From VAZQ01 sp963821505 (GTDB lineage Bacteria; Pseudomonadota; Alphaproteobacteria; Rhizobiales; Xanthobacteraceae), in contig CAWGEH010000029.1 of NCBI GenBank assembly GCA_963821505.1, positions 62,001 through 126,000 on the forward strand: 64,000 bases of DNA, in the 5' to 3' direction. Positions within the stretch are counted from its first letter, which is position 1. Every line of letters starts with the position of its first letter. The position numbers were made by a program, and so were the translations under genes. Below, piece by piece: positions 51,284 through 60,520 of this stretch. Below the pieces are notes generated by a model. The model ran no database searches, had not been told where the DNA came from, and saw only the letters and a program-made list of their open reading frames with translations.

Positions 51284-54121
51284 TTACGCCTCCCCCGCCG
51301 CGGCCTTGCCGAGCGCGGCCTGGGCGGCCGCGAGGCGGGCGATGGGAACGCGGAACGGCGAGCACGAGACGTAGTCGAGGGCGATCTCATGGCAGAACGC
51401 GACCGAGGCCGGGTCGCCGCCGTGCTCGCCGCAAATGCCGACCTTGAGCTTGGGACGCGTCCGGCGGCCGCGCTCGACGCCGATGCGCATCAGTTCGCCC
51501 ACGCCCTCGCGGTCGATGGAGACGAAGGGATCGCCGGCGAGAACGCCGCGCGCGACGTAGGTGCCGAGAAAGCTCGCCGCATCGTCACGGCTGATGCCGT
51601 AGGTGGTCTGGGTCAGGTCGTTGGTGCCGAAGGAAAAGAACTCCGCGCTCTGGGCGATCTCGCCGGCGCGCAGCGCCGCGCGCGGCAGTTCGATCATGGT
51701 CCCAACCTGGTAGTGAACCCTGGTCTCGGTCTCGAGCGCGACCGCCTCCGCCATGGCATCGATGCGCGCCTTGACCAGGTCGAGCTCCACCTTGGTGGCA
51801 ATGAGCGGCACCATCACCTCCGGCACGACCGGCTTGCCGGTGCGCTTGCCGGCCGCGACCGCCGCCTCGAAGATGGCGCGCGCCTGCATCTCGGCGATCT
51901 CGGGATAGACCAGCGCCAGCCGGCAGCCGCGGAAGCCGAGCATGGGGTTGAACTCCTGCAGCTCGCGGGCGCGGTCGGCGAGCTTCTTGGGGTCGGCCTG
52001 CATGACGGCGGCGACCTCGGCGATCTCCTGCTCGCCGTGCGGCAGGAACTCGTGCAGCGGCGGATCGAGCAGTCTGATGGTGACCGGCAGCCCCTGCATG
52101 ATCTCGAACAGCTCGACGAAATCCGCGCGCTGCATGGGCAGCAGCTTGGCGAGCGCGGAGCGGCGCGATTTTTCGTCGTCGGCAAGAATCATCTCGCGCA
52201 CCGCGCGGATGCGATCCTCGTCGAAGAACATGTGCTCGGTGCGGCAAAGCCCGATGCCCTCGGCGCCGAACTTGAGCGCCACGCGCGCATCGTTCGGGGT
52301 ATCGGCATTGGCACGCACGCCGAGCTTGCGCACCGCGTCGGCCCAGCCCATGAGCGTCGCGAACTCGCGCGACAGCGCCGGCTCGACCATGGGCACGCGG
52401 CCGGCCAGAACCTGCCCGGTCGAGCCGTCGATGGTGATGACGTCGCCCTGCCTGAACGTGCGCCCGGCGGCGCTCATGGTGCCAGCGGCGTAATCGACCC
52501 GCACCGCGCCGGCGCCGGAAACGCAGGGCTTGCCCATGCCGCGCGCCACCACGGCGGCGTGCGAGGTCATGCCGCCGCGGGTGGTGAGAATGCCCTCGGC
52601 CGCGTGCATGCCGTGGATGTCCTCCGGCGAGGTCTCGATGCGCACGAGGATCACGCTCCTGTCCTTCGCCTTCAGCGTCTCCGCCTCGTCGGCCGAGAAC
52701 ACGATCTCGCCGGAGGCCGCGCCGGGCGAGGCGGGAAGTCCGGTGGCGATGACGTTACGCTCGGCATCGGGATCGATGGTCGGATGCAGCAGCTGATCGA
52801 GCGTGCCCGGCTCGATGCGGGTGACCGCCTCCTCGCGCGTGATCAGCCCCTCGTCGGCAAGCTCGACAGCGATCTTCAGCGCCGCCTTGGCGGTGCGCTT
52901 GCCCGAACGGGTCTGCAGCATCCACAGCTTGCCCTGCTCGACCGTGAATTCGAGATCCTGCATGTCGCGGTAATGGCGCTCGAGCACGCCGTAGATGCGG
53001 GTGAGCTCCTTGAACGCCTGCGGCAGCGCGGTTTCCATCGACGGCCTGTCGGAGCCGGCCTCCTTGCGCGCGGCCTCCGCGATCTCCTGCGGGGTGCGGA
53101 TGCCGGCGACCACGTCCTCGCCCTGGGCATTGATCAGGAACTCGCCGTAGAGGCGCTTGTCGCCGGTCGAAGGATTGCGCGTGAACGCCACCCCGGTGGC
53201 GGAGGTCTTGCCCATGTTTCCGAACACCATGGCCTGGACGTTGACCGCGGTGCCCCAGCTTTCCGGAATGCCGTGCAGGCGCCGATAAGTGATGGCGCGC
53301 TGGTTCATCCAGGAGCCGAACACGGCGCCGATGGCCCCCCACAATTGCTCATGCGGGTCCTGCGGGAACGGCTCGCCGTGCTCCTCCTCGAGCCGCTCCT
53401 TGTAGCGTCGAACAAGCTCGACCCAGTCGTCGGCCGAGAGGTCGGTGTCGAGCGCGTAACCGTGCCGGTCCTTGTGATCGTCGAGGATCTCCTCGAAATG
53501 ATGATGCCCGAGGCCGAGCACCACGTCGCAATACATGGTGATGAAGCGGCGATAGGAATCGTAGGCGAAGCGCCGGTCGCCGGATTTGCGCGCCAGCGCC
53601 TCCACGGTCTCGTCGTTGAGGCCGAGATTGAGCACGGTGTCCATCATTCCGGGCATGGAGGCGCGCGCGCCCGAGCGCACCGAGACCAGCAGCGGGTTGG
53701 TGCGATCACCGAAGGACTTGCCGGTGATGCGGCCGACCTGCGCGAGCGCGGCCTCGACCTCTCGCCGCAGCGTCTGCGGATAGGCCTTGCCGTTCTCGTA
53801 GTAGTAGGTGCACATCGCCGTCGTGATGGTGAAGCCGGGCGGCACCGGCAAGCCGAGATTGGCCATCTCGGCAAGACCGGCGCCCTTGCCGCCGAGGAGA
53901 CCGCGCATGTCGGCGCGGCCCTCGGCGCGGCCGTTGCCGAAGCCGTAGACCCATTTCGCCTTCGCCGGCTTCCCTGTCGGTTTGGTCTTCGACGCTTTCG
54001 TCTTGGGCGCTGCGGGCGCGCGCTTGGTCGCCGCAGCGTTGCGCGGCGCGGCCGTGCGCGTGGGCGCAGGACGGACGGGTTTCTTCTGCGGGCGCGCGTG
54101 GCGCGACGTTGGTTTGGCCAT
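51284..54121 (-). CDS. ppdK: pyruvate, phosphate dikinase
   Basis: Interconverts pyruvate, ATP and phosphate with phosphoenolpyruvate, AMP and pyrophosphate in central metabolism. The 945-aa protein starts with a basic Lys/Pro/Ala extension (about 55 residues), then the ATP-grasp domain (WVYGFGNGRA, GGKGAGLAEMANLGLPVPPG, SVRSGARASMPGMMDTVLNL), the phosphohistidine domain with catalytic His in GGMTSHAAVVARGMG, and the PEP-binding barrel (GLCRTEHMFF, GSMIELPR-like GTMIELPRAAL, FFSFGTNDLTQTTYG, KVGICGEHGGDP with the catalytic Cys). All motifs are intact. The N-terminal extension is unusual and might be a late start; an equally good internal ATG is not visible. Confidence 0.96.
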   Translation of the reverse strand: MAKPTSRHARPQKKPVRPAPTRTAAPRNAAATKRAPAAPKTKASKTKPTGKPAKAKWVYGFGNGRAEGRADMRGLLGGKGAGLAEMANLGLPVPPGFTITTAMCTYYYENGKAYPQTLRREVEAALAQVGRITGKSFGDRTNPLLVSVRSGARASMPGMMDTVLNLGLNDETVEALARKSGDRRFAYDSYRRFITMYCDVVLGLGHHHFEEILDDHKDRHGYALDTDLSADDWVELVRRYKERLEEEHGEPFPQDPHEQLWGAIGAVFGSWMNQRAITYRRLHGIPESWGTAVNVQAMVFGNMGKTSATGVAFTRNPSTGDKRLYGEFLINAQGEDVVAGIRTPQEIAEAARKEAGSDRPSMETALPQAFKELTRIYGVLERHYRDMQDLEFTVEQGKLWMLQTRSGKRTAKAALKIAVELADEGLITREEAVTRIEPGTLDQLLHPTIDPDAERNVIATGLPASPGAASGEIVFSADEAETLKAKDRSVILVRIETSPEDIHGMHAAEGILTTRGGMTSHAAVVARGMGKPCVSGAGAVRVDYAAGTMSAAGRTFRQGDVITIDGSTGQVLAGRVPMVEPALSREFATLMGWADAVRKLGVRANADTPNDARVALKFGAEGIGLCRTEHMFFDEDRIRAVREMILADDEKSRRSALAKLLPMQRADFVELFEIMQGLPVTIRLLDPPLHEFLPHGEQEIAEVAAVMQADPKKLADRARELQEFNPMLGFRGCRLALVYPEIAEMQARAIFEAAVAAGKRTGKPVVPEVMVPLIATKVELDLVKARIDAMAEAVALETETRVHYQVGTMIELPRAALRAGEIAQSAEFFSFGTNDLTQTTYGISRDDAASFLGTYVARGVLAGDPFVSIDREGVGELMRIGVERGRRTRPKLKVGICGEHGGDPASVAFCHEIALDYVSCSPFRVPIARLAAAQAALGKAAAGEA

Positions 54122-54181
54122 GCAATTACGAACCCGAATGCGTCCGGCCTCGCGCGATCCCGGCGATGGAGGCCGCGGTTG

Positions 54182-54337
54182 TCAGTGGAAGAAGTGATAG
54201 ATGCCGTTGAGCCCGGTGATGCCCACGATGATCAGGTAGATCGCGACGACGTAGTTCAAGAGCCGCGGCACGAGCAGAATCAATATGCCGGCAATGAGGG
54301 CGACCAGCGGCGTGATGTGGGCGACGGTCAGCGTCAT
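54182..54337 (-). CDS. DUF3096 membrane miniprotein (51 aa)
   Basis: Reads MTLTVAHITPLVALIAGILI, LLVPRLLNYVVAIYLIIVGI, TGLNGIYHFFH. Two hydrophobic helices joined by a PRLLNY turn are the DUF3096 pattern. CTAGGAGATC sits before the ATG as ribosome binding site. Such proteins are common single genes in alpha- and betaproteobacteria; function unknown. Confidence 0.9.
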   Translation of the reverse strand: MTLTVAHITPLVALIAGILILLVPRLLNYVVAIYLIIVGITGLNGIYHFFH

Positions 54338-54429
54338 GGGGATCTCCTAGGCCCGGGTGAATAACCGACAAAACGCAGTGGTGGTTCCAAGATGTCAAGA
54401 TGTCGTGACGGACGTCTCATCTTACTCGG

Positions 54430-54575
54430 TGTCATCATCCGCCCTCGGGTACGACTTCGCCGTCCCGAGGACAAGCTCCAGCGGATGATCCAGTAAACAC
54501 CAGCATCTGTTGTTCGCGTGCGGACCCTCGCGTCTTTTGTGTTTACTGGATGCCCGCATGCGCGGGCATGACAGC
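54430..54575. repeat. composite intergenic repeat with large hairpin
   Basis: GTCATCATCCGCCCTC, then CCAGTAAACACCAG (about 54490) pairing with TTGTGTTTACTGG (about 54539-54551), and the closing ATGCCCGC-ATGC-GCGGGCAT hairpin (54551-54571). Same module order as 13320-13450. Confidence 0.7.
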
Positions 54576-54580
54576 TCGGC

Positions 54581-56701
54581 CTACCCCTCGATGCACGAGA
54601 AATCCGCGACAGCACGCGTGGCTTCGCGGATTTCGTTGAGCAGCTTGAGACGATTCTCGCGCAGCTCCTTCTTGTCGGCGCCGTCGGCGACGTTGACCGT
54701 CACCTTGTCGAAGAACGCATCGACATGCGGGCGAAGCTTGGCCATCGCTCGCATGGCAGCCTCGTAGTCCTCGCGCGCGACCGCGGCAGATGCCTCCGCC
54801 CTGGCGATGTCGATCGCATTGGCGAGCTCGGTTTCCTCATCCTGACGATAGAGCGATGGCTCGGGCCGCCCGACATATTCGCGGCCGTCCTTCTTTTCCT
54901 CGATGCGAATGATATTCGTTGCGCGCTTGTAGCCGGCGAGCAAGTTCTTGCCATCCTCGGTATCGAGGAATTTCCCCAAAGCCTCGACTCGGCGGACGAT
55001 CGAAACGATGCCCGCCTCGGCGCCGCGGAGATACAGAACGGCGTCGACAAGATCGTGCCGCGCACCTTCGTCGCGCAACTGCACTTTGAGGCGCTCATGA
55101 AAAAAGTCCTCAAAGCTGATCTCTGCTTCTAAGAGTTCATCGGCGGACAGCGTCGGCCGAATCTGCTCGATATGCATCCTAAAGAGCGATCGCGGGGAAA
55201 GATCATGTTTATTGGCTATGGCAATACGGATGATTCCCAGCGCCGCCCGCCGCAGCGCATATGGATCCTTCGACCCCGTCGGTTTCTCGTCGATCGCCCA
55301 GAAGCCCACCAGGGTGTCGAACTTGTCAGCGAGCGCGACTGCGACCGAGACCGGATCGGCGGGAACGAGATCATCAGGACCCTTGGGCTTGTAGTGATCC
55401 TCGCAGGCATGGGCGACGGCCTCATCCTCGCCCTGGGCCTTCGCGTAATATTTCCCCATCAGCCCCTGCAGCTCCGGGAACTCGCCGACGACTTCGGTGA
55501 GCAGGTCGGCCTTGCACAGTCTCGCCGCCCGCTCGGTCTTTTGGATGTCGGCGTCGATGAACTTCGCAATGTGACCCGCCAGCGCCTCGATGCGCGCAAT
55601 GCGCTCGGCCTGGGTGCCGAGCTTCTCGTGAAAAACGATGTGCTCGAACTTCGGCAGCCGGTCTTCCAGGCGTATCTTGAGATCGGTCTCGTAGAAGAAC
55701 TTGGCGTCGGCGAGCCGCGCGCGGATGACGCGCTCGTTGCCGGCGACGATCGCCTTGCCGCCGTCCGTGGCCTCGATATTGGCGACGAGGACGAACTTGT
55801 TGGCGAGCTGCGCGGTACGCGGGTCGCGCAGCACGAAGCATTTCTGGTTGTTGCGGATGGTTGCGCGGATCACCTCGTCCGGAATATCGAGGAACGCCTC
55901 GTCGAACGAGCCCATCAGCACCACCGGCCATTCGACCAGTCCGGCGACCTCCGCCAGCAGGCCTGCGTCCTCCACCAGCTCGTAGCCCTGCGCGAAGGCG
56001 AGATTCTTGGCGTCGGCGAGGATCATCTCCCGCCGCCGCTCGGGATCGAGCACGACCTTGGCCTTTTCGAGCTTGGCCGCGTAGTCCGCGAGCCGGCGCA
56101 CCTTGAACGGCTGCGGCGCCATGAAGCGGTGGCCGCGCGTCTCGTCGCCGGCCTTGATGCCATCGACCGCGAACGGAACGATGTCGGGCACCTCGGTCTC
56201 CGGTCCGAAGGTGGCGACGATGGAATGCAAGGGCCGCACCCAGCCGAGCGAGCCCGGCTGCGCGGATCGCTCGCCCCAGCGCATCGATTTCGGCCACGGG
56301 AACGTCTTTACCACCGCCGGCACGATCTCGGCGATCACCTCGATCGCGGGCCGGCCCGGCTTCTCGATCACCGCCACGTAGACATCGCCCTTCTTGTCGG
56401 GCGTGACACTGGCCTGCGCGATCGACTTGAGCCCGGCGGCGCGCAGGAAGCCTTGGATGGCATTGTCCGGCGCGCCGACGCGCGGGCCCTTCTTCTCCTC
56501 CCTCACGTCGGGCTGCTTGACCGGCAGGCCGTGCACCGCGAGCGCGAGGCGCCGCGGGGTGACGAAGGCCTTGGCGCCCTCGTAGAGGAGCCCGGCATCG
56601 ACCAGCCGGTCGGTGACGAGCTTGCGCAAATCCTCGGCCGCGCGCGCCTGCATGCGCGCGGGGATTTCCTCGGAGAACAATTCGAGCAGCAGGTCGGGCA
56701 T
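54581..56701 (-). CDS. glyS: glycine--tRNA ligase beta subunit
   Basis: The beta subunit of the heterotetrameric bacterial glycyl-tRNA synthetase, for tRNA binding and activity. The 706-aa protein begins MPDLLLELFSEEIPARMQ, the canonical start; a GTG three codons earlier is possible. Other marks: VTPRRLALAVHGLPVKQPDV, KGPRVGAPDNAIQGFLRAAG, KSMRWG, RPLHSIVATFGPETEVPDI, KCDLLTEVVGEFPELQG-like KADLLTEVVGEFPELQGLMG, YALRRAALGIIRI and the C-terminal DALR-like helices. It is not contiguous with glyQ: a plus-strand gene and the CDGSH gene lie between. Confidence 0.96.
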   Translation of the reverse strand: MPDLLLELFSEEIPARMQARAAEDLRKLVTDRLVDAGLLYEGAKAFVTPRRLALAVHGLPVKQPDVREEKKGPRVGAPDNAIQGFLRAAGLKSIAQASVTPDKKGDVYVAVIEKPGRPAIEVIAEIVPAVVKTFPWPKSMRWGERSAQPGSLGWVRPLHSIVATFGPETEVPDIVPFAVDGIKAGDETRGHRFMAPQPFKVRRLADYAAKLEKAKVVLDPERRREMILADAKNLAFAQGYELVEDAGLLAEVAGLVEWPVVLMGSFDEAFLDIPDEVIRATIRNNQKCFVLRDPRTAQLANKFVLVANIEATDGGKAIVAGNERVIRARLADAKFFYETDLKIRLEDRLPKFEHIVFHEKLGTQAERIARIEALAGHIAKFIDADIQKTERAARLCKADLLTEVVGEFPELQGLMGKYYAKAQGEDEAVAHACEDHYKPKGPDDLVPADPVSVAVALADKFDTLVGFWAIDEKPTGSKDPYALRRAALGIIRIAIANKHDLSPRSLFRMHIEQIRPTLSADELLEAEISFEDFFHERLKVQLRDEGARHDLVDAVLYLRGAEAGIVSIVRRVEALGKFLDTEDGKNLLAGYKRATNIIRIEEKKDGREYVGRPEPSLYRQDEETELANAIDIARAEASAAVAREDYEAAMRAMAKLRPHVDAFFDKVTVNVADGADKKELRENRLKLLNEIREATRAVADFSCIEG

Positions 56702-56892
56702 GAGGGTCACCGCGCCGGTGACCGCAGGTAGCAGGCGCGGGCAACATTGTTAAGTCGAAAAGCGCCGCCATATCCCGCGGCTGGGCCCGGCGTTCTGCCG
56801 CCGCCGGGCGCGCTGGCGGGCGCGCTTGCCCGCCCTGCCCGGCTGCCGCACACTGGCGCGACGCTTGCGTCGATCGTTGCGCGGAGCGCGTG

Positions 56893-57483
56893 ATGACAAT
56901 TATCCACCGCAGCCTTCGGGCGCAGCTCCTGTCCGCCGCCGTGCTGTTGTCCGGTCCCGCCGCCGCGGACGAAGTGGCCTATCTGATGTATGTCAGGGGG
57001 AGCGAAGGGCCGCCCGCCACGCCGCTGCGGGTCGTTTGGGACGTGCTCGGCGATTCCGCCGCGCGCATCACCATCGATCTCGGCGAGAAATACGAGCCGG
57101 CCCTGAGCAAGCTCGGCCTGGGGCGTGTCCTGAAATACGACGCCAAGCCGGACAAGACGCTGTTCGTCGTCCGCGATCCCGCATTCACGCGCTTCGTAAA
57201 GACGATCGCCACCTCCGTCGTGCAGAGCCTGTTGACGGCGAGCTCGGTTGCCGGCGCGTGGGCGCAGAAGCCTGATGCGCAGGTGGCAGACGCGGCGCTC
57301 CTCATCAAGCCGGCGCCGCGGCCCGCCCCGCTCGAGGTGACCGCGTGGCTGCACGTCACCTATCTGGCGCCGCAAAAGTCGGGACGGCCGAAGGTCCAGG
57401 ATCTGATCAACGGCGACCTCGTTTTCGTCGGCCGACCGGAGGCCGCCGGCTCGAGCGAGAAGGGACCACCGGGCAAGCCGTGA
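56893..57483 (+). CDS. hypothetical secreted protein between glyS and glyQ
   Basis: A 196-aa protein on the strand opposite to its neighbours. Signal peptide MTIIHRSLRAQLLSAAVLLS, cleavage after AAA. The mature part (DEVAYLMYVRGSEGPPATPL, RVVWDVLGDSAARITIDLGE, KYEPALSKLGLGRVLKYDAK, VVRDPAFTRFVKTIATSVVQ) shows alternating strands and helices. No family is recognised. A GTG one codon earlier is an alternative start. It breaks the glyQ-CDGSH-glyS run. Confidence 0.65.
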   Translation: MTIIHRSLRAQLLSAAVLLSGPAAADEVAYLMYVRGSEGPPATPLRVVWDVLGDSAARITIDLGEKYEPALSKLGLGRVLKYDAKPDKTLFVVRDPAFTRFVKTIATSVVQSLLTASSVAGAWAQKPDAQVADAALLIKPAPRPAPLEVTAWLHVTYLAPQKSGRPKVQDLINGDLVFVGRPEAAGSSEKGPPGKP

Positions 57484-57548
57484 GGCACGGCGTGGGAAAC
57501 AGAAGGTCGAGCGCCGTGCTCTGGTTTGCTCGCGGCCCTGACCCGATA

Positions 57549-57791
57549 TCACAGCTTCTTGTGGCTGCCGTCGCACATCGGCCGGTGGGCGGTGCGCTTG
57601 CAGGCGCAGAACCAGGCCTGCTCCGCTGCCGCGGCCTTCCACTCGACCGGCGTGAAGGGCGTGCCCTTGTGCGAGCCGTCGCAGAACGGTTGCGTCTTCG
57701 AGCGCCCGCAGGCGCACCACCAGTAGCTCTTGCCGGCCTCGACATCGATCGCGAGCGGCGCGCGCCCGCCGATTTCAGGCTCTACGTTCAT
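57549..57791 (-). CDS. tandem CDGSH iron-sulfur protein (80 aa)
   Basis: Two CDGSH sites, each able to bind a 2Fe-2S cluster with three Cys and one His: Cys26, Cys28, Cys37, His41 (CACGRSKTQPFCDGSH) and Cys62, Cys64, Cys73, His77 (CACKRTAHRPMCDGSH). This is the MitoNEET-related type with two motifs per chain found in bacteria; a redox or Fe-S transfer role is inferred. Its ATG overlaps the glyQ stop (ATGA), so it is translationally coupled to glyQ. Confidence 0.93.
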   Translation of the reverse strand: MNVEPEIGGRAPLAIDVEAGKSYWWCACGRSKTQPFCDGSHKGTPFTPVEWKAAAAEQAWFCACKRTAHRPMCDGSHKKL

Positions 57792-58726
57792 GCTGCTCCT
57801 CCCGCTTCGGTCGCGAGCCACGCCTCGCCGCAGGCCTTGGCGAGCTCGCGCACGCGCAGAATGTAGCTCTGCCGCTCGGTCACGGAAATCACGCCCCGCG
57901 CGTCGAGCAGGTTGAACACGTGGCTCGCCTTGATGCACTGGTCGTAGGCCGGCAGCGCCATCAGGTGGCGCCTGGCATTGCCCACCGTCACCCAGCCAGC
58001 GTCGATGTATTTGCGGCAAGCCGCCTCCGCCATCTTGAACTGCTCGAACAGCATCCCGGTCTCGGCGAACTCGAAATTGTGCCGGGAATATTCCTGCTCG
58101 GCCTGCAGGAAGACATCGCCGTAGGTGACCTTCTTGTCGCCCTCGCGGCCGTTGAAGTTGAGCTCGAAGACGCGGTCGACGCCCTGCACGTACATCGCCA
58201 GTCTTTCGAGCCCGTAGGTCAGCTCGCCCGCGACCGGCGCGCATTCGAACCCCGCGACCTGTTGGAAGTAGGTGAACTGCGAGACCTCCATGCCGTCGCA
58301 CCAGCACTCCCAGCCCAGCCCCCACGCGCCGAGCGTCGGGCTCTCCCAATCGTCCTCGACGAAGCGGATATCGTGCAATTTGGGATCGATGCCGATCGCG
58401 CCGAGCGACTTGAGATAAAGCTCCTGGATGTCCTCGGGCGACGGCTTGAGGATCACTTGGAACTGGTAATAGTGCTGCAGGCGGTTGGGGTTCTCGCCGT
58501 AGCGGCCGTCCTTCGGCCGGCGCGAGGGCTGCACATAGGCCGCGTTCCAGGGCCTCGGCCCGAGCGCGCGCAAGGTGGTCGCGGGATGGAAGGTGCCGGC
58601 GCCGACCTCCATGTCGTAGGGCTGCAGGAGGACGCAGCCGTAGTCCGCCCAATAGCGCTCGAGCGCCAGGATCAGCCCCTGGAACGAGCGCTCGGGACGA
58701 ATGTGGGCGGGAAGATCGCTGCTCAT
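57788..58726 (-). CDS. glyQ: glycine--tRNA ligase alpha subunit
   Basis: Catalytic subunit of heterotetrameric glycyl-tRNA synthetase (312 aa). Motifs: RSFQGLILALERYWADYGCV, LLQPYDMEVGAGTFHPATTL, WNAAYVQPSRRPKDGRYGEN, NRLQHYYQFQVILKPSP, DDWESPTLGAWGLGWECWCD, GMEVSQFTYFQQVAGFE. The ATG at 58726 gives the usual N-terminus; the frame continues upstream without motif support. Co-translated with the CDGSH gene downstream. Confidence 0.97.
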   Translation of the reverse strand: MSSDLPAHIRPERSFQGLILALERYWADYGCVLLQPYDMEVGAGTFHPATTLRALGPRPWNAAYVQPSRRPKDGRYGENPNRLQHYYQFQVILKPSPEDIQELYLKSLGAIGIDPKLHDIRFVEDDWESPTLGAWGLGWECWCDGMEVSQFTYFQQVAGFECAPVAGELTYGLERLAMYVQGVDRVFELNFNGREGDKKVTYGDVFLQAEQEYSRHNFEFAETGMLFEQFKMAEAACRKYIDAGWVTVGNARRHLMALPAYDQCIKASHVFNLLDARGVISVTERQSYILRVRELAKACGEAWLATEAGGAA

Positions 58727-58845
58727 GAGTTTTCGGAAGACGCCAAATGTCCGGCGCAAGGGGCCGGCCGCTATGGCCGATCTGCGCCCGCCGATATCGG
58801 GTGGACCCGGCATCGGTATGAAGCGCCGATGTCGGGTTTAGCGCG

Positions 58846-59012
58846 CTAGTGGTCCGCTTCCGAAGTTCGCCAGCACTCGCGGCACGTTACGATGCGAGCT
58901 TCGGAATCTAAGGACCACTAGCAACCCTATGATTCTAGTGCCCCTTTTGAACCCGAAGTTCGCGGTTGAACCTGCCGCGCGATGTGCGCGAACTTCGGGT
59001 TCGGGGAACTAG
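58846..59012. repeat. paired palindromic repeat, 167 bp (copy 1)
   Basis: Unit 1 58846-58921: CTAGTGGTCC...CCGAAGTTCGC to GCGAGCTTCGG...GGACCACTAG. A 13-bp spacer, then unit 2 58935-59012: CTAGTGCCCC...AACCCGAAGTTCGC to GCGAACTTCGGGTT...CTAG. Same total length, order and loops as 63253-63419. Confidence 0.92.
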
Positions 59013-59077
59013 ACCTATCGGCCGCCCCCGGGAGGGTCAAGAACGCGACCGCGCGGCGCGCATGCGTGCGCGGCGCA

Positions 59078-60100
59078 ATGACGACCGCGTCCCCTATCGC
59101 TATGCTGGCACTCATGCTCCGTGCCGTCATCCGCCGCCGGCTTGCCGTTGCGATCGCCGCCGCGCTCGCGGTGGCGACATTGCACGCGGCCGGCGCGCAG
59201 GATTATCCCACCCGCCCCATCCGTCTGGTGGTCGCTTTCACCGCCGGCGGCACCACCGATTTCGTCGCCCGGCTCCTGGCCGAGCGGCTCAGGACCTTGC
59301 TCGGCCAGACCGTCGTGGTCGAGAACAGGCCGGGCGCCAACGGCGCGATTGCGGCCGAATACGTGGCGAAGTCCGAACCCGACGGCTACACCCTGTTCTT
59401 CACCACCGTGGGCGCGGTCGCGATCAACCCGGCGTTGCGCAGCAACCTGGCTTACGACCCGGTCAAGGACTTCACGCCGGTCGGCATGGCGGTGTTCAAC
59501 TCGACCATGCTGGTGGTGAACGCCGCGATGAAGGTGAATTCGGCGCGCGAGCTTGCCGCGCTGGCGCGCGCGCGGCCGGGCGCGGTCACCATCGGGATCA
59601 CCGGGCTCGGCGCCATCTCGCATCTCGCGCTCGAGCTCTTCCAGGCGGCCGCCGGCGTGAAGTTCCAGGCGGTGCCCTATCGCGGGGCGGCGCAGGCGGT
59701 GACCGACGTTCTCGGCGGCGAGCTCGACGGCCTGTTCGGCGACGTGCCGACCGTGATTTCGCAGGTGAAGGCGGGCAAGCTCAAGGCGCTGGCGGCAAGC
59801 TCGCAGGAGCGTTCCGACATCTTCCCGGACGTCCCGACCTTCGTGGAGCAGGGCTTCGCCGATACCGTCGCCAATCAATGGGCCGGCACGCTGGCGCCGA
59901 CGCTGACCCCGCCGGCCGTGATCGCCAAGCTCAATGCCGCTTGCAACGCCGCGCTGAAGGATCCGGATGTGCGGGAGAAGCTTGCGCGCGCCGGCGTGAC
60001 GCCCTCGCCGAGCACCCCGGACGAATTCGGCCTCTATTTGCGCCAGGAGATCGCCCGCTGGGGCCGGCTGATCCGCGCCAAGGGGATCAAGGGCGAATAG
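59078..60100 (+). CDS. Bug-family tripartite tricarboxylate transporter binding protein
   Basis: A periplasmic solute-binding protein (TctC/Bug type) for a carboxylated compound. After the signal peptide (RAVIRRRLAVAIAAALAVAT, cleavage after AGA) the family marks appear: DYPTRPIRLVVAFTAGGTTD, RTLLGQTVVVENRPGANG, AAEYVAKSEPDGYTLFF, DFTPVGMAVFN, QAVPYRGAAQAVTDVLGGEL and DLFGDVP-like GLFGDVPTVISQVKAGKLKA. The start is uncertain: ATGs at 59078, 59102 and 59114 are in frame and none has a clear ribosome site; 59114 gives the neatest signal peptide. No tctA/tctB membrane genes are adjacent, as usual for orphan Bug proteins. Confidence 0.9.
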   Translation: MTTASPIAMLALMLRAVIRRRLAVAIAAALAVATLHAAGAQDYPTRPIRLVVAFTAGGTTDFVARLLAERLRTLLGQTVVVENRPGANGAIAAEYVAKSEPDGYTLFFTTVGAVAINPALRSNLAYDPVKDFTPVGMAVFNSTMLVVNAAMKVNSARELAALARARPGAVTIGITGLGAISHLALELFQAAAGVKFQAVPYRGAAQAVTDVLGGELDGLFGDVPTVISQVKAGKLKALAASSQERSDIFPDVPTFVEQGFADTVANQWAGTLAPTLTPPAVIAKLNAACNAALKDPDVREKLARAGVTPSPSTPDEFGLYLRQEIARWGRLIRAKGIKGE

Positions 60101-60135
60101 CGCGGGCGACGAAATCTACTCCCGCGACAAAGGCT

Positions 60136-60245
60136 TAGCGCATGTTCCGGAAAAGTGGGAACCGGTTTTCCGAACAGAACATGCGCAAGATCCCAGGAAT
60201 TTAGAGCGCATCACGATTTGCGACCCAATCGGGATGCGCTCTAGA
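60136..60245. repeat. two-module palindromic repeat, copy C (inverted)
   Basis: Reverse orientation of copies A and B: TAGCGCATGTTCCGGAAAAG, GGGAACCGGTTTTCCGAAC, GAACATGCGCAAGATCC, then AGAGCGCATCACGATT...GGGATGCGCTCTAG. It follows the Bug-family gene. Confidence 0.88.
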
Positions 60246-60343
60246 AGCACCCTCGGCGTCCGGAAAGAAGCGCGGCGCCACTGCGATGAACCCGCCTGGG
60301 CATCGGCGCGACCAATCCTTGGGCCATCAATGGGAGAGGTGCC

Positions 60344-60520
60344 ATGATCACCCAATCGCTCGTGACGGCGCTCGTCATTGCCTTCAGCGCGACCGCGATC
60401 TTCGGCCACCTGCTGCTCGTACGCGCGGCGTTTACGCCCGCCAAGGCCCGCAATTCCGCAACCGCGGACGCACAAGCCTCACATCACGCGCCAGTCACCC
60501 GTGCGCGGATCCCGACGTAA
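60344..60520 (+). CDS. possible small membrane protein (58 aa)
   Basis: GGGAGAGGTGCC lies before the ATG. The protein has one membrane helix (residues 7-26, TALVIAFSATAIFGHLLLVR) and a polar tail. The ribosome site and codon pattern support it, but no family is known. Its last 42 bases overlap the end of the minus-strand gene that stops at 60479. Confidence 0.5.
   Translation: MITQSLVTALVIAFSATAIFGHLLLVRAAFTPAKARNSATADAQASHHAPVTRARIPT

Noticed and set aside
51389..54364. 991-codon open frame on the plus strand
   Set aside because: It is antisense to ppdK, has no motifs, and exists because GC-rich third positions suppress stops on the opposite strand.
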